The notes: generated by a model from the letters alone, not told the origin. A stretch of 64,000 nt of DNA from Gari tellinella (GCA_922989275.2 OV277863.1:21046001-21110000), one strand, 5' to 3'. Shown: positions 51,381 to 63,118, numbered from the stretch's first letter. Translations and numbers: made by a program.

Positions 51381-51652
51381 TTAACCCTTTCCTCCCTGAA
51401 ACTTCAAATGAGAAATTCAGGTTTCCAATTGATGAATCTAGACTAATTTTGACTATTTAGTGTTTTCTGTTTTCTGTTTTGCCAATTTATTGCAATATTA
51501 CAAGCAGTGCAGACTCTGACCAAAGGGCTCCGTTATCAGCCTATGGATCTAGGTAGTCTTTGTTTGCATAGGACAAGTGTACGCTTCACATGTGCACTGT
51601 TTTTGCAAATGACGCATATATATGCGTGACTAGGGTTCAAACGGTTAAACCG
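51381..51652. mobile_element. MITE family E (TTAACCCTTTCCTCC termini)
   Basis: TTAACCCTTTCCTCC ... GGGTTCAAACGGTTAA; core AGCAGTGCAGACTCTGACCA with GGGCTCC. A related copy spans about 62630-62865 (TAGGGTTGAATGTGTTAA end). Confidence 0.6.
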
Positions 51653-52123
51653 TTGTGTATAGATTTGCTATCGGAATTCATGTTTCATAACTGACGTATG
51701 AGCACGATCTATATTAGAATGGTTGAATATTTATTTGAAAATGCAATAAGTTATCAACAGTGTTGCAGTGTTTTGGTCCAGTGTTACCATTACAACAACG
51801 AAGACGTAACATTACCCAATACAGGCAACTATGCTAAACAATACCGGTGTCTAATCAGGCTCCAAACTGATAGCCATTCAGTTTAAAATATATCATGATG
51901 ATGTACAATTAAAACAAAAAAGGTTTTAATATTTACATTTTATTTCATTGCGCTCAGTTTTGTCTAAACGGTAAAGAATAAGTTATAAACGTTAATTATA
52001 TCATTCTCTGTTAAATGTCACCGATTACATGTACTTTTTTTTTTAAATTGCAAACAGTTTGAAGCATGATCAGATAACCCGGCATCTGATCTGGCTCGAA
52101 ACGGTTTTCAAAGTACATGTACA

Positions 52124-52332
52124 TACAGTAGAACCTCTCTATTACGACCACTAAAAAGAAGGATAATTTTCTGTATAAAAGACAGGTGACAGCTTAAAAC
52201 AATGTGAAAGTGAAACAGAAAGCTCCTGTAGTAGCTTTCTGTTTCACTTTCACATTGCTTTAAGCAGTCACCTGTCTTAAACGACAATAATTTGTCATAA
52301 TTCAGTGGTCGTAATAGAGAGGTTCTACTGTA
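52124..52332. mobile_element. MITE family B copy
   Basis: TACAGTAGAACCTCTCTATT ... AGAGAGGTTCTACTGTA. Both termini carry the same compensating A/T change relative to the reference copy. Hairpin intact. Confidence 0.87.
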
Positions 52333-52462
52333 ATTGATTTAGCATAAACACGTTCTTTTGGCAAATAATAACGTCTTCTCCATTGTAAACTGTGCAGGCC
52401 AGTAACTGGTATCTAGTTTGACACGCAATGTCTTTTAATGCAATGCCCAGAAAGCTATGTTG

Positions 52463-52713
52463 TACAGTGGAGAATCTGTTATTCTTTCCCAATAAACGCG
52501 TTTACGCTAAAACTATTATTTGCAGTGCAAACAGTTTGGAGCCATATCAGACGCCGGGTAACCCGGCGTCTGATCAGGCTCCAAACTGTTTGCCACCAAG
52601 ATAAACATGAATTATCAGAATTGTCCAAAAATTGTTCTTTTCTACGTTTTAGTGCTTTTGCGTTTGCGTACGTTTGCGTTTAAACGGGAAAGAATAACAG
52701 ATTCTCCACTGTA
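52463..52713 (-). mobile_element. MITE family A copy
   Basis: TACAGTGGAGAATCTG ... AGATTCTCCACTGTA, with intact hairpin, in the reversed internal orientation. Confidence 0.88.
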
Positions 52714-52799
52714 CGCAGAGATTTCGAAAGAGTTGGCATGCCTCGGCGAGATTGCAATGAATAAATACTCTACAAGTGCGCAGTTTATGGCAGTACTAC

Positions 52800-53052
52800 C
52801 TCAGCGGAGAAGACGTTATTCTATCCCAATAAACGCTTATCTGCTAAATCTATAATTTCCTTTTTACAAACAGTTTGGAACCAGATCAGACGCCGGGTAA
52901 CCCGGCGTCTGATCAGGCTCTAAATTGTTTGCCATTCAAATGAAAATGAACATTCAGAATTGTCAAAATGTTGTCATTTTCTTCTTTTAATTGCAATGGG
53001 TTTGCGTTTCGTTTGCGTTTAAACGGAAAATAATAACATATTCTCTACTGTA
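52800..53052 (-). mobile_element. MITE family A copy, diverged
   Basis: Left end CTCAGCGGAGAAGACG, right end ATTCTCTACTGTA; core CCGGGTAACCCGG intact but arms mutated. It is separated by ~85 bp from the preceding copy in the same orientation. Confidence 0.78.
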
Positions 53053-53588
53053 CCCTTGTGATTAGCTGGACCTGATTTAGATTCTCGACAAGGAAGTATC
53101 GTTTGAGATAACAGATAAAACTTGAACTATCACTAAAGGTGATTTATAACCCTATGCACAAGATTTGACACAGACATCGGGCTCTCAGTATACAAATGTC
53201 TATTGCTTCGAACGTTTTTACCCAATATCATAAAAGAATGAAGCTGCAAAGCAAAACTGCATATCACTGCAGGACAACGCTGCGAAACTTTAAAGAAAAA
53301 TACGTTTAGCATGACAGAGGAAAACTCCTGACAAAATTCCATCTTTTAAAATTGTGAAAAGGGAGATAATTAAAGAACAGAGTGAGGAATGAAAATCGCA
53401 ATCACAGGTGCACAGTTTCAGATGGTGAAACGATACTGCGACTTATTGTTTTAAAAAAAAGAAGGTTCTGTTAAGAGTAGAACTCCAGACATAAAATTCA
53501 ATTGTTAAAATTACGATAGATCAAATAATTATTCCGCTCCCCTCTCTCTGGCACACCAAATTAGCCTATAGATGGCAAGAACGGATAT

Positions 53589-53839
53589 TACAGTGGACAA
53601 GACGTTATTTTCACGTTTAAACGCAAACCAACCGCAAACGCATTGCAAGTAATGTAGAAAATGTAGCTTTTTCGAAATTTCTAACACTTCATTTTAATGT
53701 GAGAGGCAAATTGTTTGGAGCCTTATCACAACACCGGGTTACTCGGCGTCTGCTATTGTTCCAAACTGTTTGCAAAAGAAATATTTGTTTTACCATAAAT
53801 TCGTTTATTATAGGAAGGAATAGCGTATTCTCCACTGTA
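53589..53839 (+). mobile_element. MITE family A copy, diverged
   Basis: TACAGTGGACAAGACG ... GTATTCTCCACTGTA; the core has drifted (ACACCGGGTTACTCGGCG). Confidence 0.75.
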
Positions 53840-53901
53840 ACACACAAACAAACAAATTTAAACTTTTGATAAAAAAGAAGACGACGTTGTGTTTTTTCAT
53901 A

Positions 53902-54261
53902 TACAGTGGGGAACCCCTCTAAACCGGAACCTCTAACAACCGGACTCTTCTCTATACCCGACAAAAGCTTTGGTCCCGTTCAAATCCTTCTTTATTTTTA
54001 ACCATCACACCATAAAAACGCCTTTTTACTTCGTTGGTTAATTACTACACTGAATAAAATATTTTATACATTCTAGCAGATGATAGCTTAAAGCAGGTTG
54101 AAAGTTAAGCAGAATGCGCCTATAGGCGCATTCTGCTTTACTTTCAACCTGCTTCAAGTGGTCAGCTATCTTCCATACTAGAAACAAGATATTTAGTAAT
54201 GGGTTAAACCGGAATATTTTGTTGTCCCCATACAAGTCGGGTTTAGAGGGGTTTCACAGTA
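53902..54261. mobile_element. MITE with CCTCTAAACCGG termini carrying a nested family C element
   Basis: Outer ends ACAGTGGGGAACCCCTCTAA and TTTAGAGGGGTTTCACAGTA are inverted repeats. Between them lies a family C element (about 53996-54207) with TTTTTAACCATCAC / GTAATGGGTTAAA ends and a perfect AATGCGCCTATAGGCGCATT hairpin tip. Confidence 0.75.
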
Positions 54262-54396
54262 GAGGACATTTATATGACGTCATATAAGGCAGTGAAAAGG
54301 ATAAAGTTATCAGTACCCGACTGTTAATGTAGCTTCTAGGAATAAAACACGTCAAAATAACTCATCTTTGTCTAATGTGCGCACTTCCGGTCATGG

Positions 54397-54640
54397 TACA
54401 GTGGAGAAAACGTTATTCTTCCCGTTTAAACGCAAACGAAACGCAAAGCACTAAAACGTAGAAAAGTACAACTTTTTGACGATTCTGATAAGTCATGTTT
54501 ATCTTGGTGGCAAATAGTTTGGAGCCTGATCAGACGCCGGGTTACCCGGCGTCTGATCTGGCTCCAAACTGTTTGCAATGTAAATAAACGTTTTAGCGTA
54601 AACGCGTTTATTGGGAAAGAATAACGTTTTCTCCACTGTA
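54397..54640 (+). mobile_element. MITE family A copy
   Basis: TACAGTGGAGAAAACG ... GTTTTCTCCACTGTA; both ends carry AAACG/CGTTT rather than AATCTG/CAGATT, giving a longer perfect terminal match. Confidence 0.87.
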
Positions 54641-54927
54641 ATAAATAAAACACGCCAACGCTCTTTCGGAACACCTTAGTAATATCCGCTAAACGGACAT
54701 AGCCGAAATATTCCGAACAACAAATTCTTATAAACAGTGGAACAGCAAAAACTCGCTTAAATCACCCTTATCTATATTTCCTAAAATGTATTTCGATACT
54801 TAAGTCCACTTTAAGTCGAACTTACTCGTATTTCAAAATTAGAAAGTAGGTAAGTTATGTTTTAACTTTGAAATAAGGCACGTTCGACTTAAGCAAGTCT
54901 GAGTTATCGAAGTTCGACCGTGGTTTA

Positions 54928-55166
54928 TACAGTGGAGAAAACGTTATTATTTCCCATTTAAACGCAAACGAAACACAAACGCAAAAAACTAAAATGAAGA
55001 AAATAACCATTTTTTGACATTTTTACTATCTATCTTTATCTCAGTGGCAAACAGTTTGGAGCCACAGTTACCCGGCGTCTGATCTGGCTTCAAACTGTTG
55101 GCAATGGAAAAAATAGTTTTAGCGTAAACGCGTTAAATGGGAAAGAATAACGTTTTCTCCACTGTA
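54928..55166 (+). mobile_element. MITE family A, partial core
   Basis: TACAGTGGAGAAAACG ... GTTTTCTCCACTGTA. The left half of the core is shortened (GGAGCCACAGTTACCC). It directly follows the degenerate TCGAACTT-type element at about 54790-54925. Confidence 0.82.
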
Positions 55167-55359
55167 CCAGGCTCATTAGATACCTGCATGCGTTTATTGA
55201 TAATTAATGTCGTGTGATAATGATAGGTCTGTCCAGAATGCTATTAACAACGACAACCATGACAGAAGAAAATTACCTGTACCATGACGTCATCAACTTT
55301 AAACAAAAGTCGTCTGCTTTCATTTCTCAAAGTTATATTTAAGTTTTTTAAGTCTATTA

Positions 55360-55438
55360 AAATGAATGTCAAACAGTTTGGATCCTGGTCAGACGCCACG
55401 TAACGCGGCGTCTGATTAGAATCCAAACTGTCATCAAA
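55360..55438. repeat. Family D hairpin core
   Basis: TCAAACAGTTTGGATCCTGG and complement around AGACGCCACGTAACGCGGCG. GTCGTCTGCTTTC lies just before it at about 55308. The termini are not clear. Confidence 0.65.
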
Positions 55439-55886
55439 TAATCATTGTTCTCAGGGTAAAACATCCAAAGGGGTCAACGAAATGAAACGCAACAGTAAAG
55501 TAATAAAATTAAGAAAATAACAGGTTTTGATTATACATGTATTGGCGATTTATTACCAGCTGAGTGGCGATCAATTTGGAGCCGTTTCCCACCGTCTGAT
55601 CTGTCTCCAAATTGGTTGTAATTGTTATGAAAGGTTTAAGTATATACATGTACGTCTTTATTTTGCACGAAAAACGTGCTCTCAATTATCACTAGTTTGT
55701 TAGTAGAATACTAGACTGTACATGTCGTTTCCCTCTGCGTACAATCCGTGCGAATGAAAGAGTCATCGTAATCAGATTGATTAGATCCTATTAACCCAGA
55801 TGCGAACCAAAACTTATAATGAACCATTGATCCCTTCATTTCCCACATTAGGTTCCATTCGTTAGTGATGATATCAGATTTGGAAT

Positions 55887-56136
55887 TTAACCCTTTCACT
55901 CTCTATGAAGGTTAAAAGCGCGTTTGCAAACTTTTGGGATCCTGATCAGACGCCGCGTAACGGACGCGGCGTCTGATCAGGATCCCAACTGTTTGACACT
56001 CATTTGACATTTCTTCATACATACTGCCTTATTTTTTAGCGTTGAAACGACATTGCTGATAACATAATTGAAGCAGACTACTATGAAACGGTCAAGGGGT
56101 TAAAATCTCACGAAAAACTTGGCAGTGAAAAGGTTA
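55887..56136. mobile_element. MITE family D copy
   Basis: TTAACCCTTTCACTC ... GGCAGTGAAAAGGTTAA; core CGCCGCGTAACGGACGCGGC has a 3-bp insertion at the tip. Confidence 0.8.
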
Positions 56137-56689
56137 ACGCGGTTTCATTGACGTCTAGATCCTACTGTAGAAATAACATTGAGTTACACGTAAGCGACAT
56201 CGAGTTATCGAGATTCGGCTGTAAAGACACAGGTTCAGAAACTAAGCATTTTAGACCTAACATAATATTATCCTAATATTTAAACATCAGAAGTTAAACC
56301 TTTGAAATACGCTGGTGATTCAAGAAGACTTTGTACTGTCATATGCTAATTAACTTTTGTCAATAGAAGGCTGAGTTCATTGAGAAATATTTACATTCGC
56401 CCAATTCAATTCCATTAAAAATTACGTTTAATCCGTATAGATGTAATTGCTCGAGGGATGGAACCTTGGATATCTTTCGCAGAGGAGTTGGGGCTTATTG
56501 ATCTGTTCTCCGCGAATCATTTTGTTGCGTTTGAATGTACACAGCTTCAGTAATGCGGCTATAGTTGTTCCTTTCAGGTTACACATTATTCGTGAATACA
56601 GCCTCAAATATGGATTAAACATACACGCATACTTACAAAATGTTCATTTAGTGTTAGAAATTACAGCAAATCTAATGTAAATATAAGAA

Positions 56690-56828
56690 ATGAACTGATT
56701 ATTTCGGCGTTTAAGCAAAATGATCGACAAATTAACCATGAATCGCGCTAGCGATTCATGGTTAATTTGCCGATCATTTTCTGTCGTTAATTTCGCTTAA
56801 CATCCGAAAAAATCAGTTCATTTCTTAA
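56690..56828. mobile_element. Near-perfect 139-bp foldback
   Basis: AGAAATGAACTGATTATTTC pairs with its complement at the right end. The central stem ATTAACCATGAATCGC/GCGATTCATGGTTAAT meets at GCTAGC, so almost the whole element is one palindrome. Confidence 0.85.
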
Positions 56829-57250
56829 ATATAGCATATAAATGGTTTTGTTTTTTTTTCATGAAAAACTAAAAAAACGGCTCAACCTAAGCCTTCTAAA
56901 ATCGGCAAATAAAAGACTGCAGTCCGGCGGCCAAAGAAAAATGGCATTGCCCGCAACCAGTCTCCAAATTTGAGTTGCATTTATAAAACTTGGATTCACT
57001 GCCCATGTATATTCATGTTAAAACTTAAATTGAAAAGACATTACAAATGTGTGCCAATAAAATCCATTGCAACTAGAACCCAACAATTAGATTATTTTTT
57101 AAAAATATTTCTGAAACAGTGACAACAAAAATAAGTAAAAAAGAAAGCACCAGTACGGGTTTTCTTGGACGGATATACTTGTCGCTAGGGCTCAATGAGC
57201 TAACCGTTTACCCCATGTAGCGTGTTTCTAGTTTAAAAACAAGGGACCAC

Positions 57251-57494
57251 TTAACCCATTACTCCATAGTCTGTTTCTAGTTTAGAAGACAGGTGAACAC
57301 TTAAAGTAGGTTGAAAGTAAAACTGAATGCGGCGCAGTCTGCTTTACTCTCAGCCTGTGTTAAGTTACAATCTACTAGGATATAGGAAAACATTACTATG
57401 GAACATATTTACAACTGTACAAAGTAGAACCATTTTCTTCAGTGGGGGAATAAATAAAAAGCATAAAATGCTTACTTAAGCTGCAACGGGTTAA
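57251..57494. mobile_element. MITE family C, degenerate
   Basis: TTAACCCATTACTCC ... TGCAACGGGTTAA. Arms GTAGGTTGAAAGTAAAACTG and CTTTACTCTCAGCCTG remain; the tip is reduced. Confidence 0.65.
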
Positions 57495-57556
57495 TGGCAT
57501 TGGTTACATGTACATCAAAGGCCAAATTAATCAGTCATGGCTGATTGCATGGAATG

Positions 57557-57776
57557 TACAGTGGAGAATCTGTTATTCTTTCCCGTTTAAACGCAAACGC
57601 ATTGTTCTAAAATGCAGACAATAACAATTTGTTGACAATTCTGAAAGTTGATTTAAACCTTGATGACAAACAGTTTGGATCCTGGCGTCTGATCTGGCTT
57701 CAAACTGTTTGATTTGGAAATAATATATTTAGCGTAAACGCGTTTATTAGGAAAGAATAACGTTTTCTCCACTGTA
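57557..57776 (+). mobile_element. MITE family A with deleted core centre
   Basis: TACAGTGGAGAATCTG ... GTTTTCTCCACTGTA. The hairpin centre is lost (GGATCCTGGCGTCTGATC), shortening it to ~220 bp. It carries GGATCC, the family D version of the core word, in the left arm. Confidence 0.8.
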
Positions 57777-57942
57777 GCTGACTGGAATGCACATACTGTT
57801 GAAATGTACCAATGCAGAGGTCGTCCTTCCTTGACAAGAGGAGATATGGCTAATACAATAGTGTGTTACGTTGGATGTAGTCTTATCTTATCAGCTCACG
57901 CACAGGTACATGTAAGCTGTACTTGATCGATATTTTATAATT

Positions 57943-58096
57943 TACAGTAAAACCTCTCTATTACGACCACTAATGTGATGTATTTATCAAGTGACTGCTT
58001 AAAGTAATGTGACTCACCTGCTTTAAGTTGTCACCTGTCTTTTATACAATAATTTAGTCTTTGTTTTAGCGATCGTAAAAGATAGGTTTTACTGTA
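57943..58096. mobile_element. MITE family B, internal deletion
   Basis: TACAGTAAAACCTCTCTATT ... GATAGGTTTTACTGTA; the GAAAGCTCC hairpin tip is missing, leaving ~154 bp. Confidence 0.8.
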
Positions 58097-58121
58097 CATG
58101 TAATTTGAACTGTTTTAAGTT

Positions 58122-58330
58122 TTTAACCCCTTCACTGCCTTACCATGCGTGCTCAACTGTACGCAAATAGTTTGTATCCTGATCAGACGCCGAGTATCTG
58201 GTACTCAGATATATGTTTCTTCGTTTTATTTGCTTGAAATTTCAATTTTAGAATGTCAGCAGATGACATATCTAAGCAGACGACATCCTATAGCAGTCAA
58301 ACATTAACGTATCATCATGGCCCTTTAACA
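58122..58330. mobile_element. Degenerate family D MITE
   Basis: TTAACCCCTTCACTGCC begins it. Core reduced to AGTTTGTATCCTGATCAGAC, with reversed landmark AGCAGACGACATCC near 58274. The right end is uncertain. Confidence 0.5.
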
Positions 58331-58687
58331 AATTACATGCACCCAACATATACACATTTTAACGCCTTTGATTCGTTCCTCCACTGAAGAAAATAGTTTC
58401 AAATTATACAGTCATGAATAAACACCATAAGACATACTTCCTTCATATTATCAGATGGTAGCTTAAACATGCTAAATGTAAAGCAGAATTCAAGATAAGC
58501 TGTACATGTTAACTTTTTGCATGCTGGGTAATGTTTTTCGTCTGCAACAATTGCCATCCGCTACTGTTCTAAAAATCAAAATCAAAATTTCTTTTCGAAA
58601 CAGGATCAGAGTGTCAAACAGTTTGTAGCCTGATGAGACGCCGCGAGAGTTAACAGACCTTGGCATGATAGAGATTAAGTCTATACA

Positions 58688-58936
58688 TACAGTGGAGAAT
58701 GTGTTATTCTTTCCCAATAAACGCGTTTACGCTAAAACTATTATTTGCAGTGCAAACGGTTTGGAGCCAGATCAGACACCGGGTAACCCGGCGTCTGATC
58801 AGGCTCCAAACTGTTTGCCATCAAGATAAACATGAAATATCAGAATTGTCCAAAAGTTGTTCTTTTCTACGTTTTAGCGCTTTGCGTTTGCGTACGTTTG
58901 CGTTTAAACGGGAAAGAATAACAGATTCTCCACTGT
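58688..58936 (-). mobile_element. MITE family A copy
   Basis: TACAGTGGAGAATGTG ... AGATTCTCCACTGTA; core intact apart from one tip mismatch. Confidence 0.87.
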
Positions 58937-59039
58937 ATTCAAATGCATTGAAATGGCTAATTACATTCAAACGAGAAGAATATTGTTTTCTGCTCCGTTG
59001 TAATGTAAAACCAACCATGTGTTGATCGGCTATACCAAA

Positions 59040-59235
59040 ATGTGACGACCTTTGCAAGCAGTTTGGATCTAGATGACACACCGCGTAACGTTGCGTCTCA
59101 TCAGGATCCAAACTGTTTGACACTCTGATCCTTTTTTGAAAAGAAATTTTGAACATTTTTATTTTAAAACAGTAGCAGACGACAATGGTTGCAGACAATA
59201 AAACTTACCCAGCACGCAAAGCGTTAACACTCTCT
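59040..59235. repeat. Family D-type core with GCAGACGAC landmark
   Basis: AGCAGTTTGGATCTAGATGA pairs with the TCATCAGGATCCAAACTGTTT arm. AGCAGACGACAATGG follows at about 59172. Termini eroded. Confidence 0.6.
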
Positions 59236-59644
59236 GAACCATACATGTATTTGAAAGTCATTGAAATCTTTCGCTGCCCTTTGCGGTTTCACTTGTAACT
59301 TTTTAAACAGTACTGTTCTCCGAATCAGGATCCCAACAGTTTGAAACAACAAGTTAAAGCCTTCACCTGCTACATTATCTTCTGCTAAAACAGTTGTCAT
59401 CTGTAAATTGTTGTGTTTTTTAATTTGATATTTTAAGCCCTTTTATCTTTAGAAGTCTAACTGTCCGAGATATAACCAGACACTGTCATTGGCGGTGTCT
59501 GGTGTCGATTCAAGCAGTTAGAAAAATTGAGTAAAGTCGCGACTTCCAGTCAAAAGGTTTAGCAGCCAATATTGAAAACAAAACAAATAGACAAGATAAA
59601 GGGAATCTCAAGACCCTTGCGTATTGCCCCGATTAAAAAAACCG

Positions 59645-59792
59645 GGATATAAGGTTATACAGCTTTTCAGCTGAGTCTAAAATCTTTCTCAAGCATTTGA
59701 TTGGTCAGATTTGAGCCAAGGCTCAAATCTGACCAATCAAATGCTTGAGAACACACTCAGACTCAGCTCAAACGCTTAATAACCTTGGACCC
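59645..59792. mobile_element. Foldback family G (GAGTCT...CATTTGATTGGTC), copy 1
   Basis: AAGCATTTGATTGGTCAGAT and its complement form the stem, with TTGAGCC/GGCTCAA at the tip. Outer ATAAGGTTATACAGC and TTAATAACCTTGG bound it. Copies follow at about 59999-60133, 60255-60402 and 62150-62298. Confidence 0.8.
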
Positions 59793-59802
59793 GGGACTCA
59801 TT

Positions 59803-60200
59803 ACAGTGGAATCAGACTTCATTGTTTACATTTAAACGCAACTAAATGCGCACGCAATCGATGCAATGTAATAAATAAGGCAAGCCTGTTAACATAATAT
59901 TATTTTGTTTTAGTCTAAACTGCAGACAAATTGGCGCCTGTTCCTAAGGCTGGTTCCAAGGTATCTGATCTGGATCGTAACTGTTTGCACCAGGGTCTAA
60001 GGTTATAAAGCTTTTGAGTTGAGTCGTTCTCAAGTATTTGATTGGTCAGATTTTAGCATAGGCTCAAATCTGATCAGTCAAATGCTTGAGGATAAACTCA
60101 GACTCAACTCAGATGCCTTATAATCTTGAACCAGACGTAAGTTTTAGTATACATTCGTTTATTGAGAGAGAATAATGTCTTCTCAACTTGTACATGTAAG
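59803..60200. mobile_element. Eroded family A MITE containing a family G foldback
   Basis: TTACAGTGGAATCAGA and TTTAAACGCAACTAAATGCG mark a decayed left half, and TTCGTTTATTGAGAGAGAATAA with TCTTCTCAACTTGTA the right half. A family G foldback (59999-60133) sits between them, so it inserted into the older element. Confidence 0.65.
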
Positions 60201-60254
60201 AGTGCACTGTCTGGCTAATAGTGAATTATTGTGACAGCATGGTAGAACACAGAC

Positions 60255-60402
60255 ACCTATGTTATATTGCGTTTGAGTTGAGTCTGAGTTCGTTCTCAAA
60301 CATGTGATTGGTCAGATTTGAGCTTTTACTCAAATCTGGCCAATCGAATGCTTGAGAACGAGATCAAACTCAACTTTGAAAAACGCTTTATAACCCGGAC
60401 CA
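60255..60402. mobile_element. Foldback family G, copy 3
   Basis: TTGAGTTGAGTCTGAG ... ACTCAACTTTGAAAAACGC; stem ATGTGATTGGTCAGATTTGA with a matching CAAATCTGGCCAATCG arm. Confidence 0.75.
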
Positions 60403-60805
60403 ATGCAGGGTAAAGGAACTAGAGGTCGCGAGTTCAAAGTTAGATAGCGGCACTTAATAATTGTGAGGAAACACTTTGTCGCCGTTTATGAATATCTTAA
60501 TACTATATTTGTATATGTACTTTACAAGAGCTAAGACCGTATAAACCCAATATTATTCTTTAAAATTAGATTTCGCCAATGCACCATACTGATTACTCTT
60601 TACTAAACAGTAGTTTTAGAGGAAAAGAGCTATTTATTTCTATATTCTGGCCGAGAGATGAAATAGCTACATTATGAGCATACCAAATACCTAGATATCA
60701 AGGTATTTGTCAGAGTAATAAATCAAGATCAATTCAAAAGTTACCCACTTTGTGAAAGATGATACATGTATCAGAACGAATAGATAACACAAACTTTCAC
60801 TCTGT

Positions 60806-61055
60806 TACAGTGGAGAATCTGTTATTCTTTCCCGTTTAAACGCAAACGTACGCAAACGCAAAACACTAAAACGTAGAAAAGTACAACCTTTGGACAATTG
60901 TGATAATTCATCTTTATCTTGGTGGCAAACAGTTCGGAGCCTGATCAGACGCCGGGTTACCCGGCGTCTGATCTGGCTCCAAACTGTTTGCAGTGAAAAT
61001 AATAGTTTTAGCGTAAACGCGTTTATTGGGAAAGAATAACGTTTTCTCCACTGTA
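60806..61055 (+). mobile_element. MITE family A copy
   Basis: TACAGTGGAGAATCTG ... GTTTTCTCCACTGTA, core intact with one arm change (GTTCGGAGCC). Confidence 0.88.
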
Positions 61056-61059
61056 AGTG

Positions 61060-62145
61060 TTATATTGAAAAAATTAGGATAGATACATTTAAGGGTCATT
61101 ATTTATTCAAAACTTAGTGGGTATTACCATTCTATAAGAGAAACGGAAAGTGAACGATCGAATCATTGCCAATCTAAATTAAAGTACTATATAGCATCCA
61201 TGTAAAACTCAAAACAGAATGTATGATGCTTAGCTTTCAACCTACTTTAAGTGGTCCCCTGTCTTCAAAACTAGAAACAGGATATGGGATAGAGCGTTAA
61301 ACTACTCGCTTGATAACACATGGGTTTAGCGTTCGATTCCTGACATTTTCCTCTTATCTTCTGGGTGAGACTTTAACACCAATATTTCGTACCCATATGA
61401 CTTCGTTATTGAACGGAGGTATACAGCGGAAACCAACCAGAGAACAAAACATACCTTAAGTGCACTGGGAAAGGTGCTATTTTCCCTATCCTATGCTAAC
61501 TAATCCAGCACATAACGCCTGTCACTTGACCGTCATAGTAATTTACTTATTTATCGGGCTACATTGTCTTTCCCCTACTATAATCGTATGTTATCGAGCC
61601 GCCTGGATTGTAAACAAACCACAATAATCTTATACGAGGGCCGCTCAGAAAGTTCCAATACTTGCCATTTTTTAAGTTTAAACGCTGTTTTATTTAAAGA
61701 GAATGATTAGAAACCTATGGAGGCCACGTGAGTCCTCTCCGTGTCATTTTTTCTGTACTAACTTATTCATTTCGTTAGAATTTCCCCCTAAAGCAGCGCC
61801 GTTTGACACCTTTACATATTCCTTATATACATGCGAATGCTCGTTCATGTTTCTGTCATAGGAGCGGGACCTTTATCCCGACACATGAAAGCGTAAAGCC
61901 GACTCAAAATGGAGCAAACATTTCCCTGAAGAGCTTCCTGCTTTACTCTAAGTTTGCTTTAGGTAACCTCCTATTTTAAACATAGAAAACAGAACTAAAC
62001 TGTGAAGTAATTTAATGATTAATCCATATACAATGTACTCAGAGATTAAATTACTAATATTGACAATCCAGAGCAAGAGAACAATCTACATTGTTGTATA
62101 CTGTGAAGGGTTTATATGGTCGTCAGGATTTTGAACAGACACCTA
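61060..62145. other. Host DNA with no clear gene
   Basis: Contains weak family C arms at about 61205-61265 and 61925-61975, and a tRNA-like stretch at 61284-61346 (discussed under rejected items). No coding exon recognised. Confidence 0.4.
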
Positions 62146-62149
62146 GTGA

Positions 62150-62298
62150 AGGGTTGATAAACCGGGAAGCGTTTGGGTTGAGTCTGAATTTGTTGTCAAG
62201 CATTTGATTGAGCCTCGGCTCTAATCTGACCAACCAAATACTTGAGAACGACTTCAGACTTAACTCCAAAATCTCCAAAGTTTTATAACCTTGGACCC
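62150..62298. mobile_element. Foldback family G, copy 4
   Basis: GGGTTGAGTCTGAATTTGTT ... CTTCAGACTTAACTCC, arms GAGCCTCGGCTC at the tip. It is more diverged than the other three copies. Confidence 0.65.
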
Positions 62299-62871
62299 GG
62301 GTTGCAACCTTGCTAATATTTTGAATCCTGATCAGAATTGCGTCTGATGAAGTTCCAAACTGTTTGACACTTGAAATTGACAATTCTAAATAATTAATTA
62401 AATCGAATTTGAAAATATATTGCAGACAGCAGTATCAACTCAGACGATAATGAAAGGTTTAAAGCTGACGGCAAGAATATTCATTAGTCCATCTATGCCT
62501 ATATATTACAATGGACTCTCCCTGTGTACGTGCTAGACGATTTCATTGTATATATACAATGATGATCCTAAGACACTGCAAGCAGAATTTGTCCATACAG
62601 CAAAATATTTCATATGATATAGCAAATAGGGTAAATGAGTTATTAGCTCATGCAACCCTGAAACTTTTAATGGAACATCTCAGTTTCCAAAGAAGTCTAG
62701 TCCATGCTTGCAAAATAACAAGCAGTTGCCTACCCTGGTCGGATGGCTCCTTTAGGGGCCCTTTGATCTGGATCTACAGTATTTGCATAGGACATGTTTA
62801 CTCTTCAAATGTATACTGTTTATAAATGACGAGTATATCAGTCATTAGGGTTGAATGTGTTAAGACGATTT

Positions 62872-63118
62872 TGTAACACTTTCATGATAAAATTTAGCGA
62901 GAGGTTTTTACCCCTTCACCGCCATATTGTCGTCTGCTTCAATATTGGTGTCTGCAATATCGTTTCAAAGTTAGATATAAGGCAGTATAACTGACTTACT
63001 TTCAAAACAAGTGGCAAACAGTTTTGATCCTGATCAGACGCCGCGTTACGCGGCGTTTGATCAGAATCAAAACTGTTTGCAAATGTGCTTTATGCCGTCA
63101 CTGAGAGTGAAACGGTTA
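62872..63118. mobile_element. MITE family D copy
   Basis: TGTAACACTTTCATGATAAA ... TGAGAGTGAAACGGTTACA, landmark GTCGTCTGCTTC, core ACGCCGCGTTACGCGGCGT intact. Confidence 0.8.

Noticed and set aside
61284..61346. tRNA-like stretch with a GTTCGATTCC B-box and TTGATAA anticodon-loop-like sequence
   Set aside because: No acceptable acceptor stem or A box could be drawn. It may be a decayed tRNA-derived SINE or chance; not called as an RNA gene.
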